From contig NC_135556.1 of assembly GCF_964340395.1 (NCBI RefSeq), positions 19,203,642-19,267,641 of the forward strand: a DNA stretch of 64,000 nucleotides, given 5' to 3'. The notes below the pieces were generated by a model. It was not told the DNA's origin and did not search any database. It saw only the letters and a list, made by a program, of their open reading frames with translations. Below are positions 25,101 through 40,900 of this stretch, one piece after another. The first letter of the stretch is position 1. Each line of letters begins with the position of its first letter. This DNA is from Glandiceps talaboti. Lineage: Eukaryota > Hemichordata > Enteropneusta > Spengelidae. The translations under genes and the position numbers were made by a program.

Positions 25101-28100
25101 TGAACTTTGCATGTTAGTCAGTTACGCTTGAACAAAGTACTCAGTGGCAATTGTACTGATGTCTCTGTGAAGCTAGGAGTATGCAGGTACCTTCCTTGCT
25201 TAAGTTAAGATAGGTAAAGGTAAGGTACAACAAATTAGAAAAAAAACTTACAAAATTCCAGGATTGATAACTGTCTTGATCTGTTGTAAATATCCAAATG
25301 TAGTAAACTTTACATTCATAATATGAATATTTTGATCATTTTGATGTCAAATGAGTACCCAATTTACAAGTAAATGAGATAACCATGATATTGTGCATTG
25401 CCTGGGTGTAACATCTAGGTTTTAAAAGTGTAGCAAATTGCTTTTTGCTTCTTGTGAGTCCTATTCATTCTTTGTGATGTTTTCCTTGTAGCCATCTTTG
25501 CTTGGAGTGTGCAGTCAGTCACTACGTTCGGTGCTACTATCAGGTGACTTAAGTATTGGTGCAGAGTTAGAGGTCAGAGATAAATCACAGGGGTCATCGG
25601 GGTCGTCCAGTGGTAGGTCTCATAATAAATACCTAGCATCAGATTCAGATACATCCAGGGAGAAGTTATCACATCCACATGTTGGAAATTTAAGGGTAAG
25701 TTTCCACAAATGAACAGTTGTCTTTTCAAGAAGCAATCCAAACCAGAATGGTTTTCTGCATTATTTTTAATTACTAAATTATGTCCTGGAATAGAATGAT
25801 GAAATCGTGTTCCACAAAGGAATGGTAAGTTGCTTCCAAAACAAACCAGCAACTTTCATTTGATTTTGTGATGTGATTGGTATAATTATGCGTGTATCAT
25901 GGTCAGATCATGCAATATGTCCTCTAATGATAGCCAAATTTTGTTGTTGTGAGTCAAACTGAGAAAAACTTTGATTTCTTGTGAGTCACCACATAATAAG
26001 AGATAGGGGAACACCAAATCTTGGTGTGTCACTAGATATTGTGTGCATCAGTGGCACGTCAAATTGGCTTAGAGGACACTCTAGTCAGATGTACTGTACT
26101 TGTGAGTGTAAAATTACTTTGCTTCTGTGAAAATAAAATGAGCAGTCACTTTCTACTTTTACGGGGTGATGTTTAATAATCTACATTTGTCATGTATGTC
26201 ATTTGAAACGTCATGTTTTATTTCAGGTCTCAATAGAGCTTGCCTCAGATAACAAAGATTTTCCAATGGCCCTAGCAAAGACCAAAGCAGCCGAAATAAA
26301 GGGTACAACCATCATTCCATTACCACATGATCAACCAAAGAAACCACCGCCACTACCACCACAGACAGAAACTGATAGTGGTTCAGTCCAGGCCACTCAG
26401 ACTGAACCAGTAGCAACCAATGTAGAGGACATGTCATTGAAGCCTTCCTTAGATACACACAAACCACTCCCAGCTATACAATCAAGGATGACAGGTCAAA
26501 GAGTGCCATCCACAGCACAACCTGATACGCAGCAACCACAAAGCAGTCAATATGAGGTTAGTTTTATTCCATGTCAAATTTTATTACAAACATTGCAGTT
26601 TTTAAGTTCGGTTTACTTCTGTCTGAACAACAGTGACAGTGTACCAGGGCCTTTGAAATATTCTTTGATGATATCAACAAGAGGTGACTGATCAGTTTTG
26701 ATAAATAAATACATTGTACTTATTATACATTATATATCTATGACTATCAGTGCATTATACCCCTGGTACACTTGATATATCCATCAGTGCACAGCAAATG
26801 TAATACAGTGTATTTAATTATCAGAACAGATATTTTCATAGACTAGTTGTTTGTTGTCGTCACACCAAAAATTATTTGAGATGTCCACAACTGGCAAATA
26901 ATTGTCTAATTGATATAAATGGGAATTAATAGTTACAATGGTTGTTGTGACAAAGACAATAAACTTACTCTATTTACAAGCCTTGAACACAATTTATGCA
27001 TTGCCTTCATTTATTTTATTTTGAGAACCTCATAGATTGATTTTCAGATCTGTTTAATATGCAAAATGCTATAAAAATCGACAGTGATGTAGTCAGTCAA
27101 CTATTTGTACTCTGTATTATATCCTTGGCTTCTCCATTCTACACTGTCAGACTGTTATACTTTATATCACCTTGTAACATTGTTGTATTATTTTACAGGC
27201 TTTAACTTTGCATTCACTGTTGATGATACCAGAAGGTAGAGGAATCACACTACATGGAGTACCTCCACCTAAAGGTGGTAGTAGTAGAGTACCACATGTA
27301 GCACCACATCCACTGCCTGGAGTTGGACTAGCAGGTATTATTACTAATGTCTTTGCTAAACTTTTCAAATCAAAGTAACAGAAGGGTATGAGATGACTGA
27401 TGTGGTTGGGGGGGGGGGGGTTGTTTATGGTTGTGTAGCATCACACCCACTGCCTTGAGTTGGACTAGCAGGTACAGTCTGTCATCACTGTCTCTTTACT
27501 AAGCTTTTCAAATCCTAGTAACAAGGGATACGCTTACCAGTGTCTTTGTTTGTTTGGGTTGGAGAATTGGGTAAACTTTAGTTTGTTTTATCTTGATTAT
27601 ACCTTTTGACATTTAGAGGATAGTTTAGCATATTCAGGTCAATACCCTGTTTTCATATCAGAACTCACTACATGTAATTACTAAGCTTACATGTCATTTC
27701 TATTAGTGACAAATAGTTAAGATTGGATATTTTTGTATACATGTACATGACTGAGTTTAAAATGAATGTAATTAATAGTCCACACTGCACATTAATAATG
27801 TTAATTTGTTTTAAATATTCAGGTCGAGACCTAACTGTACGTAACACATACCTAGTGTGTAGGATGTTTTGGTGTGATGATGTAGTCAGATCTAATGTCT
27901 GCTGGGGTACAGCAGAACCTAACTATGATTTCATACAGGTAAGTACATCACACGTACCAGTGACTTGCTATCAGGTAGTATGGAATCGTATGTTCCTGAG
28001 TCCTGTCATGTCCTCGATATCTTAAACCACTCCTGGAAATGCTCTGAACAGTCTAATTTGTAGAAGTTGTTGCCTGACATGTAAACTTGAATTCTATTTA

Positions 28101-31100
28101 TGATAAAACAACTGCAACATGAAACTGTGCCGACTTAGGACATCTATGAGAGCTCTCCTACACCCCTCCTCAAACCACCCTGAACAGGTTCAGTGCATGA
28201 GCATGTATAGTTAACGGTAGTAGTATAAATGCAAATGCATCCTACTCGAGGTAGATCCTAGAATTGCTGAAGTTGGGTGGTCATGTGTGAACAGGCCATT
28301 GAAAAGAAGTTTTAGCAGACTATACAAAATGAATCTATCAACACGTCAATCTAGTGCTGCAATGACAGTTTGAAGACATTTCAATCAGATATGACATACA
28401 CATTTCAAATCTGTACAATTTATCCATTTTCAGGTTGCCCCTGTACTTGTTACTAGTTCCCTGTTGGAACGTACAAGAAGTAACTTTATGGTTGTTGAAG
28501 TGTGGGACAAAAAGACATCGGCTGAGAATGACAAGGTATTACATGGTAACAGTGTGTAGTGGAGCTGAAAAAGAACACAATGTTTATTGTTTTTAAAAAT
28601 ACCCATATGGGTTGAGAGAGGCTATCAGATATTTGCTTCAAATATTTCAATTAATCCTTGTGGGTTAAGACTGCACTAACAAGTTTTATACACTGAGGTA
28701 CTTAAGGTGCACATACATGTGGTACACAAAAATGCGTCGGTTTGAATGTGTTCACGTACACCCTTCACTTTTATATGCTGTAGTAAGAAACAGTCTTTGA
28801 ATTCAATTTTTTGAGTGATATATTACGTTCAACATTATTTACATTGATTACCGTGTTATGTGTCCTACTATTGTCAAAGTTGTATTTCTCTAGATATCAG
28901 TCTGGGAGTTGTTTACAGCTCATTTATTTTGTATTTTCCTTCCCTGTACAGTTGGTTGGTATTGTAAAGTTATCCATACATCAATTCTACATGTCATTCA
29001 GAGATAGGAAGATAGCCAACACTCTACTCAAATCACAGGTAATATTTCAGTATTTCCTATCTTGTACAATACGGCTCAAATATCCCTTTCCAATTTGCTT
29101 GGTGTCAGTCGGTTGTTAACACTAGGCTGGCTTGGTTAAAATAACATCATGCTGGTGCAGGCATTAAGCCTTACAGTTGCTAATACATACTGCTGAGATG
29201 TTTAGTACCAGCCTTGTGCTATCACTGAGCTAGCCTGGTGTTAACATTGGACTGGTGCAGGCATTAACCCTTCCATTTGCTAACACATGCTGGTGAGCTA
29301 TTAGTGTCAGCCTGGTGTAACCTACATTGTTGTGACATAGACACGTGTTGTCATGACGTGGAATGACCAGAGTATATATTCCATATTTTTGGTTCAACTT
29401 GGCTTGTGCATGGTATGAATACTATATATATATCATCATGTCAGTGCAGAAATGTCGTATCTGTTATGCAGTTGAATAGGCAGATACGACCTTACTTTAC
29501 TGATGTGATCATGATATATATCTTGATAGGTCTCACAATGTCATAACTGTTTGTACTTCGGCTAACTTGAAAGACTACTTAAATCCACTGTATTCCTAAA
29601 TTGTTATCGGTGATGTTGTGACCTTTTGTGTTTATTTTTGTACAGTTTCCAGTTGTCGCTGTGGATAACTTTGTACCTATAGTTGATCCATTTACTGGTA
29701 GTCAGTTTGGACAATTGAAGGTGGTGTTAGCATTAGGATCTACTGAACAGGTTGGTATTTTATCACTAAATATGTTATGATGGTAAACACACATATCATT
29801 ACCACTAGTATTTACACTCTCAGAAATATGGAATCGCATTGCAGATATCTCACTGTTCTCTTTAGAATATGGTTATAGAGTTGCAAGAAACTTATGTAGT
29901 TCACATAATTTGTATCTATTTTGTGTATTTATGAAATGAATATTAAGTAGTGGGGAAAACCAATATAGGTAACAATTCTATTTTTCAAAAGACCTAGTGA
30001 TTGCATTTGATAGCAGTAATGGGATTCCAAGTCAGGTCCTTGATCTATGTAAATTTAAATGGAATGATAGCAGACAAATGATGTAATGATTACCATGTTT
30101 TGTTTCAGGTGTCAGCCCTTCAGAGGATAAAACTAGATAGAGAAGTTGTAACCGGTAGAGTAGAAAGACCTGGACAGTATCTTGAAAGGTAACTGATAGA
30201 GTTTGTGTTAAAGTTCCAGGGTATATAATGAATGTATATGTGCTGTGCTGTGCTGTGCTGTGCTGTGTTGTGCTGTGTTGTGTTGAATGCCATGCACAGT
30301 ATACAGCTTAACGTGTGTGCCTGTTATTATCTGGGTATTGTTAAAGCTCCAGGGAAAGTTTTGTTACATGACATTTAATGTATTGTAACTAATTCTTAAT
30401 CTTTTACACAGTTAAAATTCAACATTTGTTGCATAATTTAAAAACTGTAGTACACAGACATTCCATTGAAGTGTCTACCCCCATATTATCAGATGCAAGC
30501 TATCTTTGGAGACCTTGACCATAAACCATGACATTGACCTTCAGGGCCAATTATTAAAATCAAGACAGTTTCTGCCTATCATAGACATTATAGTTAGGGG
30601 GGGGGAGGGGGATGTTGCTTCTACAAAGACTTGTTTATCCTGCTCAGGTCAGTGTGATGTTGATGTCCCATTGAATACTTTATTGTTTATGATGAGCTCT
30701 GGTTTGCTGATCTGTAATTCAATTATGTACATGTAACTAATTACTCTTTATGATCTATACACTTCTATTGTCAGAGCTGACATTGTTGATGACAGAGACA
30801 GACAGCAAGGTCAAGAAGACACAGCTGTGGAACATACATTTGAAGTGGTTGTAGAAGGTGTGAGAGGTCTACCACAGTTAGAGAACGCTGTATGGGGTGA
30901 AGCAGATTGCTTTATACAATATCACTTTCCATCTCAACAAAACCAACAATCCCAAACTGATGGACCTACCATACCACAAGGTAAAACTCAGATAGAGTAT
31001 AGACTATTAGGCAAACTTGGCCAATAATGCTTTTTCCTCCCTAATCACTCAAATTAACAGGTTCCATTGGGAGAACAGTGTTTAAGCACTGAAATGGAGT

Positions 31101-31666
31101 CTGTATATGAAAGATTAATATATTTTTTAAAATGTACGCTAGAGTTGCTGATTCTTAGATATTGCTATTTTTAATAATTTCACTATGTGCCACAATCACT
31201 GTGAATATCAGGGATAAAATAACACTGTTGGATTGTTTTCTATGTTTAGCTGTTACCATGGTAACACCACACAGGACGGCAACTACTCTATGTGTACCAG
31301 ATCCAACATTTCATGATGTTACAAGACATAGGATGTTATTACCTCAGGGATCACCAGTACAGAGAGAACTACTCACAGGTAAGGTGGTTGATAGTTTATT
31401 TAAAGCAATAGTTCTACATTTTTGTACATGTTGATGAGAAACTGTTCAAAAAAGTTTTGTTTTTTCTTATGTGTGAATAGATATGTACATAGCTGTGCAT
31501 ATGTTACAAACCCCATATTTTCTATTCTTCTAGATATTTTGAGAGATACATACATACATACACACACACACACTACATACATACATACATACATACATAC
31601 ATACATACATACATACATACATACATACATACATACATACATACATACATACATACATACATACAT

Positions 31667-31725
<59 letters not shown>

Positions 31726-34700
31726 GGCAGATAGACTGAGACAGACACAAAGAGTTACATTGATGATTTGATATCAGAAGGCTTTAACTTGATGCTTGAT
31801 TTTTGCAGGCATTTATCATTATCATATCATATCATTAAAAATGTCAGATTAATCAGTTAATATTATTACTAAAGGTAGCCATACTACATAATGATGACAT
31901 TTCGAAATTATAATAATTTGTTACAGCCTGTGCAGGTGTTGGGGGTGGTGCTGGTGGTATTCCATTTGAAGTGTGGTGTAGGTACTATTACCCTAATATC
32001 AGAGACCAAGTCATTGCCAAGGTAGGTACAAATCAAATCAGATGTTATACCAATAGATTTATGATGAGTGTGTATGATAACCATGTATTTTGTTCATATA
32101 GTTTTAACTAGCTATGCTGATATTTGAAGGTCATTGTTACGTAAGGCTTCAGGATTGAGTACCACATTTTATAGTTAATATGCAATATTTCTAGAATACT
32201 TTACTCTGCTATACTTTTGTTATCTTCTCTAGCCATTTACACCCAGTCACATGCTACATTCTACAATGACGAATACACTTACAACATACCAATTTAAAGC
32301 AATCTCTAATGGAGGCTGTTCATTCTCACATGTTGTGCCAAAACTTTGGAACTCACTTTCACTTGACATCTATCAGGCCTCCAAGTGGTATGACAAGCAA
32401 ACAGACAGTTTGACAAAGCCTGTCGACTAGGTCAGGTGAAATGTTACTTGTAAGTAATTAGAATGTTTTTGGTCGTGTGACAAGAACCGTTATAGTACTA
32501 TGTTTTACTAAAGATTCATCACCTTATCTGTTGCCAGGGTTTGCTGCCTCTTGCCAAGCTGTGTGCCATGGTAACTATGCAGAAGAGAGGAGAACCCAGT
32601 GTGCAGACATTCTCTCTACCTCTAACAATGCAGAAGATGATGGAAGATAGAGAACTAGATCCAGAACAAATGGCCAAGGTAAGTCAGCCTTTACCAGTCT
32701 CTCAAGTTTTATGTAGTCTAAAGGTGTATTTTCAATGATTTAATGTATACCTAAGTTTGTGAAGCCCTAGTAACTTTAAGGGAAATGGATACCTCATGAA
32801 TTCACTATGTGGGATAAAAACTTGGATATTAAACAAGATATAATGTATTAGTTTCATCCCTTTCACTTGTTCATTCTGAGCCAGCATTGATCAGGCAGAA
32901 ATGGTGTACAGGTCTTGCTAGTGAACTGCCATTAAACACCTCAACTACATGAAAAAAAATCAAGTCCTTCTGTTCAGTAAATTTTTATAAGAGTAACTCT
33001 TTTTTCTTGGATGGAAGAGGTAGTTATACAGTTATCATGAATTGACAGTTAGAAATTATTGTTACATATGTTTTGATATTCGCTGTGTGGTAATAAGAGG
33101 TTTTTAATTTATTGATCTGTTTATTACTTGCAGTTACAGGATGGTGGTTTACTAGATGTCACAATTAATTACAAGACATCAGTAATGCCAAATATACATA
33201 CAACTCATCAAGCTGCCATAGCTAGTAAAATGACAGGGGCTCAAGTCTGTATTTCTGTTGGTGTGATCAGAGCTTGTGGATTGAAGGTAAGGACACGATG
33301 TGTTTAGTGTTGATGTTTCAGAAGTAGAGACAGGACAATACAAGATAGGTACGTGATAGTTAAACAGCTTAGAAAGGGGTTACTTCTAATAGCCTCCCAA
33401 AATGTAGAGTATGTGGTGAGTGTGTTTCTATTCAGATACCTTTCAGGGGTCTACATATTAAGAAGGTTGTAAGGAATGATGAGAGACTTGTTGTAATAAT
33501 AATGGCATTATAATGTAAGTTTTTGTATAACATGAAGATTTTCCCACATTATCCTACCTATTTACACTTACTATACCCAGGTAGAATGAAAGTATCTCAC
33601 TTATTACATACAAGCAACCATAATTTATCTTTGTCTATCCACCAGACTGCAGCAACAGCCCTAGCTAGACATGATGCAGGTCTACAGTATGCAGCAGATG
33701 TTGGTGTCAATGCCTATGTCAAAGTTGATTTATCTTTTCTTACTAAACAGGTAAGTTATTGTTATTGCCGTTAGTCCATTTATTTGACTTGTAGGGTTGT
33801 TGATGGTCAAGTTGCCAACTTATTTGTTTGTGACCTCATAGGTCATGTTTCATCCAGACCATGGAATTATCATGTTGTAAAATATTGATGGACAAATGCT
33901 TCTGGGATGTCGTTCATCTTTCTATTTATGGGTCTTGCATTTTATCATGAGTATAAAAATGATGAATCTTTGACATTGCATTCTGACAGATTCTTTATCA
34001 AATAGGGTTATAAGAGGTCATGGTAATCCATCTAACAGACTGCTCTGTATAAGTATGGTTGTATACTTGAAGTAGAGTGAGATGCTATCTGACCTATTGT
34101 ATATCAGTGGATATAATTTGTCATAGAAACTTAGATTGGTGTGCATTGTAAGCCATCTATCTGTACTGCTCTAAAAGTTGCTATGACAATGTTTTGTATA
34201 GTGTAATTAGACACCACAATGCATTCATTACAGGATCAGAGAGTTACAAGAACAGTTGCCAGGACCTTTGCACCTGACTTCTCTTATCACATGGACTTTC
34301 CCTGCCCACTGTTATGGAGTGAAGCACACCATGATGCCTTGAGTCTAGCTGAGTTACTGGAAACAGCTGAAGTGACTTTCCAAGTGTGGCATCAAGTACC
34401 AGGATTTAGACCAGGTAGGAACAATAGGATCAGTCAAGAGTTTCTTCAGTTTCCATGTTATATGCTGTTCATGTTCATGAGACCAGTAAAGTGAGGTACA
34501 AGGAAAAGATTTACATTCAAAGATCGAAATAGAATAAATACTGGGTATATGAATTCATACATATGTAAACACACACTCAGTCTTCTCCTTTCCATAAACA
34601 CAATAATTATTACACTTCGTCACTTTCAGATACAAACCTTTGAAATGATATTTTGTTGTCCCATGTTACTTTTTACACAAACACACACATGAACACACTC

Positions 34701-34857
34701 GTTTATATATTAACACAAAAAAACAGACACAGATCTACACACATGTACATCCCCTCCTCACACCTCCCCCCCCCACAGATCTACAAACATCCACACCCTC
34801 CACACACAGACACTCCACAGATCTACACACATGTACCTCCCCTCCTTACACACACCC

Positions 34858-34908
<51 letters not shown>

Positions 34909-37900
34909 TCTACACACATGCACAATCCACACACACACAGACACTCACACACAGACTTATACATTCTAATGACACTACCGTAATAACCGTGTTATAATGA
35001 AATGAAAATGTTGTGAACCTGTTTCTTTATTGTTATGTTTCAGAACATGACGTAAGACACATAGACCTTGGTTCTGAAGGCAGTAAGATAACTGGTAGGA
35101 AATTGTTTGGTAGTACTGGTGATGTCTTATTAGGTTGTACTACTATACCATTGGAATCACTACTCACACACAAAACAGGTCAGTGGTAAACTGAATATAT
35201 CACCTCACTTAATAGTATGAGTCTCAGTGAAGACTCAGTATACAACAATGTTTGATGATCTATCCTTCCCACACCCAATTGAAAAATGTTTACTTTCATT
35301 TATTTGTGATACGCAACCAGATTGTTCACAAATTTCCAAGAATTATTCTGCAGTAAATCTGGTTCAGAAATTGTTGTGCGAGTGGCTACTAATTTCAATA
35401 TATGAAGCTTGTGAAAATTAGAAAAAGGCATCCATGGCAGTGTATGGAGAGTACTGTGTTGTATATACACATGGCTCTTCAGTGGAGATAATTTTGGTAA
35501 CAAATAGCATAAAACAGTTTATGAGTTTCATACATAGCTAAAATAAACAAACCAAAAAAACATTTTTTAAAAACAAAACCAAATGCTTCAACCTTATTGA
35601 ACGTTTCAGAGATCAGAATGTTAATTTTAATCAGCCATTTGTGATACATGTGATACTTCAACAAGTTGAACTAGTTATAATTGTCTTGTAGGTATCAAAG
35701 GCTGGCATTCGTTAAACTTACCAAGTCTTGGCTGGGAGACTACAGCACCTAAAGTATCTAGCAGTGCCAGTGCCAGTGCAAGTCAGCTGTTTACTAATAA
35801 AGGCTTAGAGAGAGTGGCTGGTGGTTTAGAGATTGCTATTACGTTTGCACACCATGATGATAGAGATAGAGTCATCCATGCAGCTAGAGGTGTAGGCTGG
35901 TCACCTGATATGGATATTGAAAATCTCGATGACTTCCTAGACCAAGAAGGTGAGTTATACATATTATACTGTCTTCTTACAAGAAGTCATGAATCAGTAT
36001 TTGAATTTACATAACAAAAGGTTAAATACAACTGGACATAATTATTATTTTAAAAAAAATGATTTCATTCATATTTAGATGTTGCTTTTTTTCCCCAATA
36101 CACTCTCTCGTATTCAGCAAACATAACTAACAACATTTGTGTTTCCTCCACACTCTATAGATGGCAGTTTAACATCTCTATCATCAGAGGTGTCAGTCAA
36201 CCTGGACACAGCATGGTTTCCTGTGAAGTTATCATTGATTGCTGGTCAGACTAGCCTGGATAGACATACTAAAGCCTACATCAGATATAAGTTTTATGAT
36301 AGAGGTAGGTTTTCCTTATTAGGAACTAGTAATGACATCTCATGTAGTTTAGTACCAAACCTTCTCACATGGTATTGCCGTCATGCTGAAAATGCATGTG
36401 ACATCCAAAGAACCCTGTATATTGTGCATGTTGTTAACCCCTGCCTGTTAGTTCCACAACAGATTGATACCTACTGCATACTTTATATTTCAGCTGCTGT
36501 ATGTTCAAAACTGTGTTATCTTGATGTCAGTGACGAGGACTACATCACTGCTGATTTGAAATACTCTCACAACTTTCATTGCCAACCTAGCCAGCCTTTC
36601 ATGTGGTAAGTACAATTTTCATTGCCAACTTAGGCAGTCTTTCATTGCCAACCTGGCCAGCCTTTCAGATGGTAAATACAACTTAGTACTGCTTGTCATA
36701 CCAGTTACTCTAGTGAGTCATACAATGCATCTATATAACTTAATATACTCTTTTATACTGCAGTGTAACCCTCATTGAATTATCAAGCAATTTCTTTAAG
36801 GGCCCAAAATATGTGAAATTTAGATCAGAAAAACAGTTGATCCAGTCAGAAAAGAATGATCACATGTAACCTTTATTACTCCACTGATAAGATAACACTA
36901 ATGTGAGAGCGTGGGATTGAAACTCTGGCCTTTAAATCTAAGAAGCTTGATCACAAAGCATTTGGACACATAATGACAATTGAAGCCCCCTTCTATAAAT
37001 CTTAATTCCATAACTACCAGGTACACAAGGCATTCATCGTGTATCTTATATTTTCACATTGTTGTAATTTGAAACTGACGGTCAAATCGCTATCTGTAGG
37101 TATTTGAGAGAGGAGCGACTAGAAGTACAGCTATGGGTTAGTTACAGTACCGATCCATCGGGTAAAAGGGACAGCAGACCAAGACATAGAGATAAACTTA
37201 TTGGTTGTGCCTACATTGATACCTCTACATTGGCTGATAAGAGAAGACAACATCACAGAATAAGGTAAAATAAACATCACAGTATAAGGTAAAAGTTGTT
37301 TTCATCGTATGTATGAACTTGGTCTTGACAAATCTATCGACAAATGTAAAAACTGTACATTAATTAAACTGTATACTAATATTTGATTATGTCAACTGTC
37401 TTTTCCAGTGGTTTGTATCCATTATTCAAACCTGGATCAGTTGACATGGGAGGTGCTTGTATCAGAGTTCATATTAACATGAAACCACATACTGGACATT
37501 ATGATTCAAGGGTGAGTATTTTGATTTTGTATGTATAGCAGTGTTTTAGCTAAGGTTTGAGAACTATGGTATGAGAAAGGACATATATAGTAAAACTGGC
37601 ATAGTTTTCAATACATTGTACCACAATAGTGATAGGGAACCCTCAGGCTGGTAAAATGACTTGGAAATTCAGCTAGATTTTGCCTGCCTACTGTCCTGTG
37701 AAAATGCATATATCTGTTTTCACTAATAGACTCTGGAGAGAAAAGAATATGGAAACAAGACTTATGCACATGGACACAGGGTATAGGTTATTTCATAGAT
37801 CTTGGCAGGGACTTTCTGGAACTGGTTTGAAGCATATGACAGTTTCAGAAGTGAAACTTTTTACATAGACCAATGATGAGGCGGAATTACACATAAGCAT

Positions 37901-40900
37901 GGCTAGGAAAAGAGAATATGTATTCATGCTGACTGAGTAACTGCTGTCATTTGTTACTATTTTTTCTTATCAACTAAAGCAAACTCTCCTTATATCATCA
38001 AAAACTTATTCAGAAATATTGTGTTCTTTACAGGATGAAGATGAAGATTTTCTTGTTGGTAGTCATGGTGACCGTGTCCATGGAGGTCATGGTCTCAGCA
38101 CTGATGCAGTTACCAGGTCAACACAGGATGAACTCACACCAGAGGATATTGCTGCTAAGGAGAGGGAGATGGAACTAGAAAGAGAAAGGAAAAGGTTGGA
38201 AGAGGAAGAGAGGGAAAGGAAGAGACCACTAGCTATGAAGATTAGTGTAGAGAGAGCCATGCACTTGCCATTTGTAGCTGATACTGGAAGGTAAAGGGAA
38301 TACACCAAGTAGTCATAAAGTATACGTTGTCGTAAACCACAGCCTCTTTTAGTGTCACGGAAGAAATAACAGCTCTGGTTTGCGAGAATGAAAGTACATC
38401 CCTTTATAGAAACACATAGCATTTCAGAATTTAACACACACTGATTTGTCATGATATACAGGTAAGCCTGTTGCATTTTACAGTTTGACATGCATAAAAC
38501 CACTCAGCATTTTACTGCAATACAGCTCATACCAACGGATGTGGCAGTCGGTGTTGACTAAACAAGGAATACAGTGATTGGTGACATAGTGATTGTATGC
38601 TTTCTCTAAACAACTTTATTACAACTGTCACATCTTCTGATTTGGTGAGAATTGCAGTAAAATGTTGGATGGTTTTGATATATGTGTTTGTGATGCAGAT
38701 TGGAAAAGAAGTGTATATGATTCTAATACCCTGATCTTATAATATATTTCAACATTGGAAAATGAGATGAGATTTGGATAATATTAGAGAGACAATTTAT
38801 GTCGTTGCTTGATAAAAAAAAACTTTACTTGAGCATGCAGAGAAGTGTAATTATTTAAGACAAAGCTTCAATGCCAAAGTCGCCTTTGATGTTAACTGTA
38901 TTGTGTACATTGTATATTCCCCATAGAGTACAGGGTAGCAAACCCAACTGTTATGTGACATACAGAGCTGGTGACCACACCATTAATAGTGCAGTCATTG
39001 ACAACAGTGACAGTCCTGTATGGGATCACTCACAAGATTGCCAAATAACCAGGAATGATATGGAAAATAATGTAAGTGTGAAGCTGCTAGAATTCATTTG
39101 ACAGTTTCTATCATATAAGTATAGATTTGGTTTCTAGGCAAATGTAGAGAGGTGGCCAATTATTTTCAATGGTATAATACAAACTAGGTGTGTACTAGGG
39201 AGTCTAATACTATTCATACCCTTACCTGAACTCCTTAGCTGAGTGATAATTTGTATCTCTGTAACTTTCAGTTCTCTGTTCCACATTCTTACCTTTGCCT
39301 CAAAGTACATGTTTACTCATATTTGTGAGATAATGTTTCACTCTTTCATACTAGAAAAGATTACATTGTGCATTCTTAATGCTAGTACACCCAGTAAACT
39401 ACTTTTCTACATTTTTCAACTTACAGAGTTTGGTGTTCAAGGTATGGCATAGGACTTCATCCTCAAAGAGCAAGAGCCCAGGTAAATGTTACATGATGTG
39501 TTAATAATAGATAGGAATGTTTGTACAAAATGGATTTTAAAAATGAGAGCAAACTGTAGAGATGAAGATATTTTATTTGCCAAAAAGGGATATTTTTTAT
39601 TTTAAAATAATGTGAATCTAAATCATAATGTGGATTTACTTCATTTTGTTTTGAACTACATACTATATATAAGTTCATATTCAATTGATTGATTGATTGA
39701 TTGGCTGATTTATTGATTGATTTATCAATATGAATAACATGGATGGTTTATGTCAGTGTGTCAATTGACAATGATGGCGTTAACATCAATGGTATTTTGA
39801 TTGTTCCTATTTGTAGACAGGACAAGTGACAGAGTATTGGGTTTTGTATCAGTGGATTTAGCACCACTACTGGCAGGGTTTAAACAGATCTATGGCTGGT
39901 ATAACATTATGGATTTCACTGGTCAATGTCAAGGGCAAATCAAGGTATGTATTAGATTATGGAGTGTTCTGGGTTGTCTGCAGAGAGTATTCTCACACTC
40001 TATATATATTGTTGCAACACATGTTGAGATACAACAGTGATAAGCTACTGAATGAATATTGGTTTAATTATACTCTCAGTTGAGAGGCATCTCTGAAAAC
40101 TACGATTGTTTATTTTTCAACTGGCCACACACATACAAATGTACCAGTCCATAGGATGACGCAGACAGCGTTTTATTGATATAGTTCCATAAACTTGAAG
40201 TGTACTGTTTTGGGACTTCCAATGTTTACACTATCTTGATCACAGAGTGATTAGAATCACACAACAGAGGAACTGCTATCACCCACTTGTATAATCTACC
40301 ACATTGAAGAACAATAGATTTAGTTTGTGTCTATCTTAGTAAACGTAACCTTCATTATCAGAGTCGTATTTATTCATTTTCTCTGGAACAACATTACCTA
40401 AAGTGACTTTTTATAATATTGCATCGTATTCCAGGTTGGAATTTCACCACTAGAGAGTATCTCTCCATTGAAGAGGAAAGAAAAACCACTAAGTCAACCA
40501 GTAAGTTCATAAAGTGTTATGATGTTTATTGAATCAAATGCACAGTTTTGTGATTATTTATATGTTATACAGTTTAGTTGTACTTGGTACAAAATGTATG
40601 ACTGGTAACCCACTTGTCAAAACCTAACAGCACCCCACAAATTGTCAATTGATTTGATGAACTATCAAATTATTCATACCATATATTCAAGGTTCTGTTT
40701 ACATACTGATGTTAAGTTAGTGTATACAGTACCATTATTAACTTGTAGTGGGGTAATCAACTAATCAGAATAATTGAACCATTTCGAGTTAAAGATTGGT
40801 GTATTGTCATCAGGTGAAATATAACAGGCAACAGTGAAAAGTTACAGCTATTGTGTTTTAAACCCTGCAAATACTTGAATATGTTGTAAATTTCATTTTT

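Noticed and set aside
26203-26691. 162-codon open frame as a separate gene
   Set aside because: Its real part is C2CD3 exon 17 (26227-26556); the rest is intron.
31422-31750. Long open frames over (TACA)n/(CAGA)n and other CA repeats (7376, 21527, 22011, 34653, 43282, 58944)
   Set aside because: Translations are simple repeats (YIHT, TDRQ, HTHT); microsatellites, not genes.
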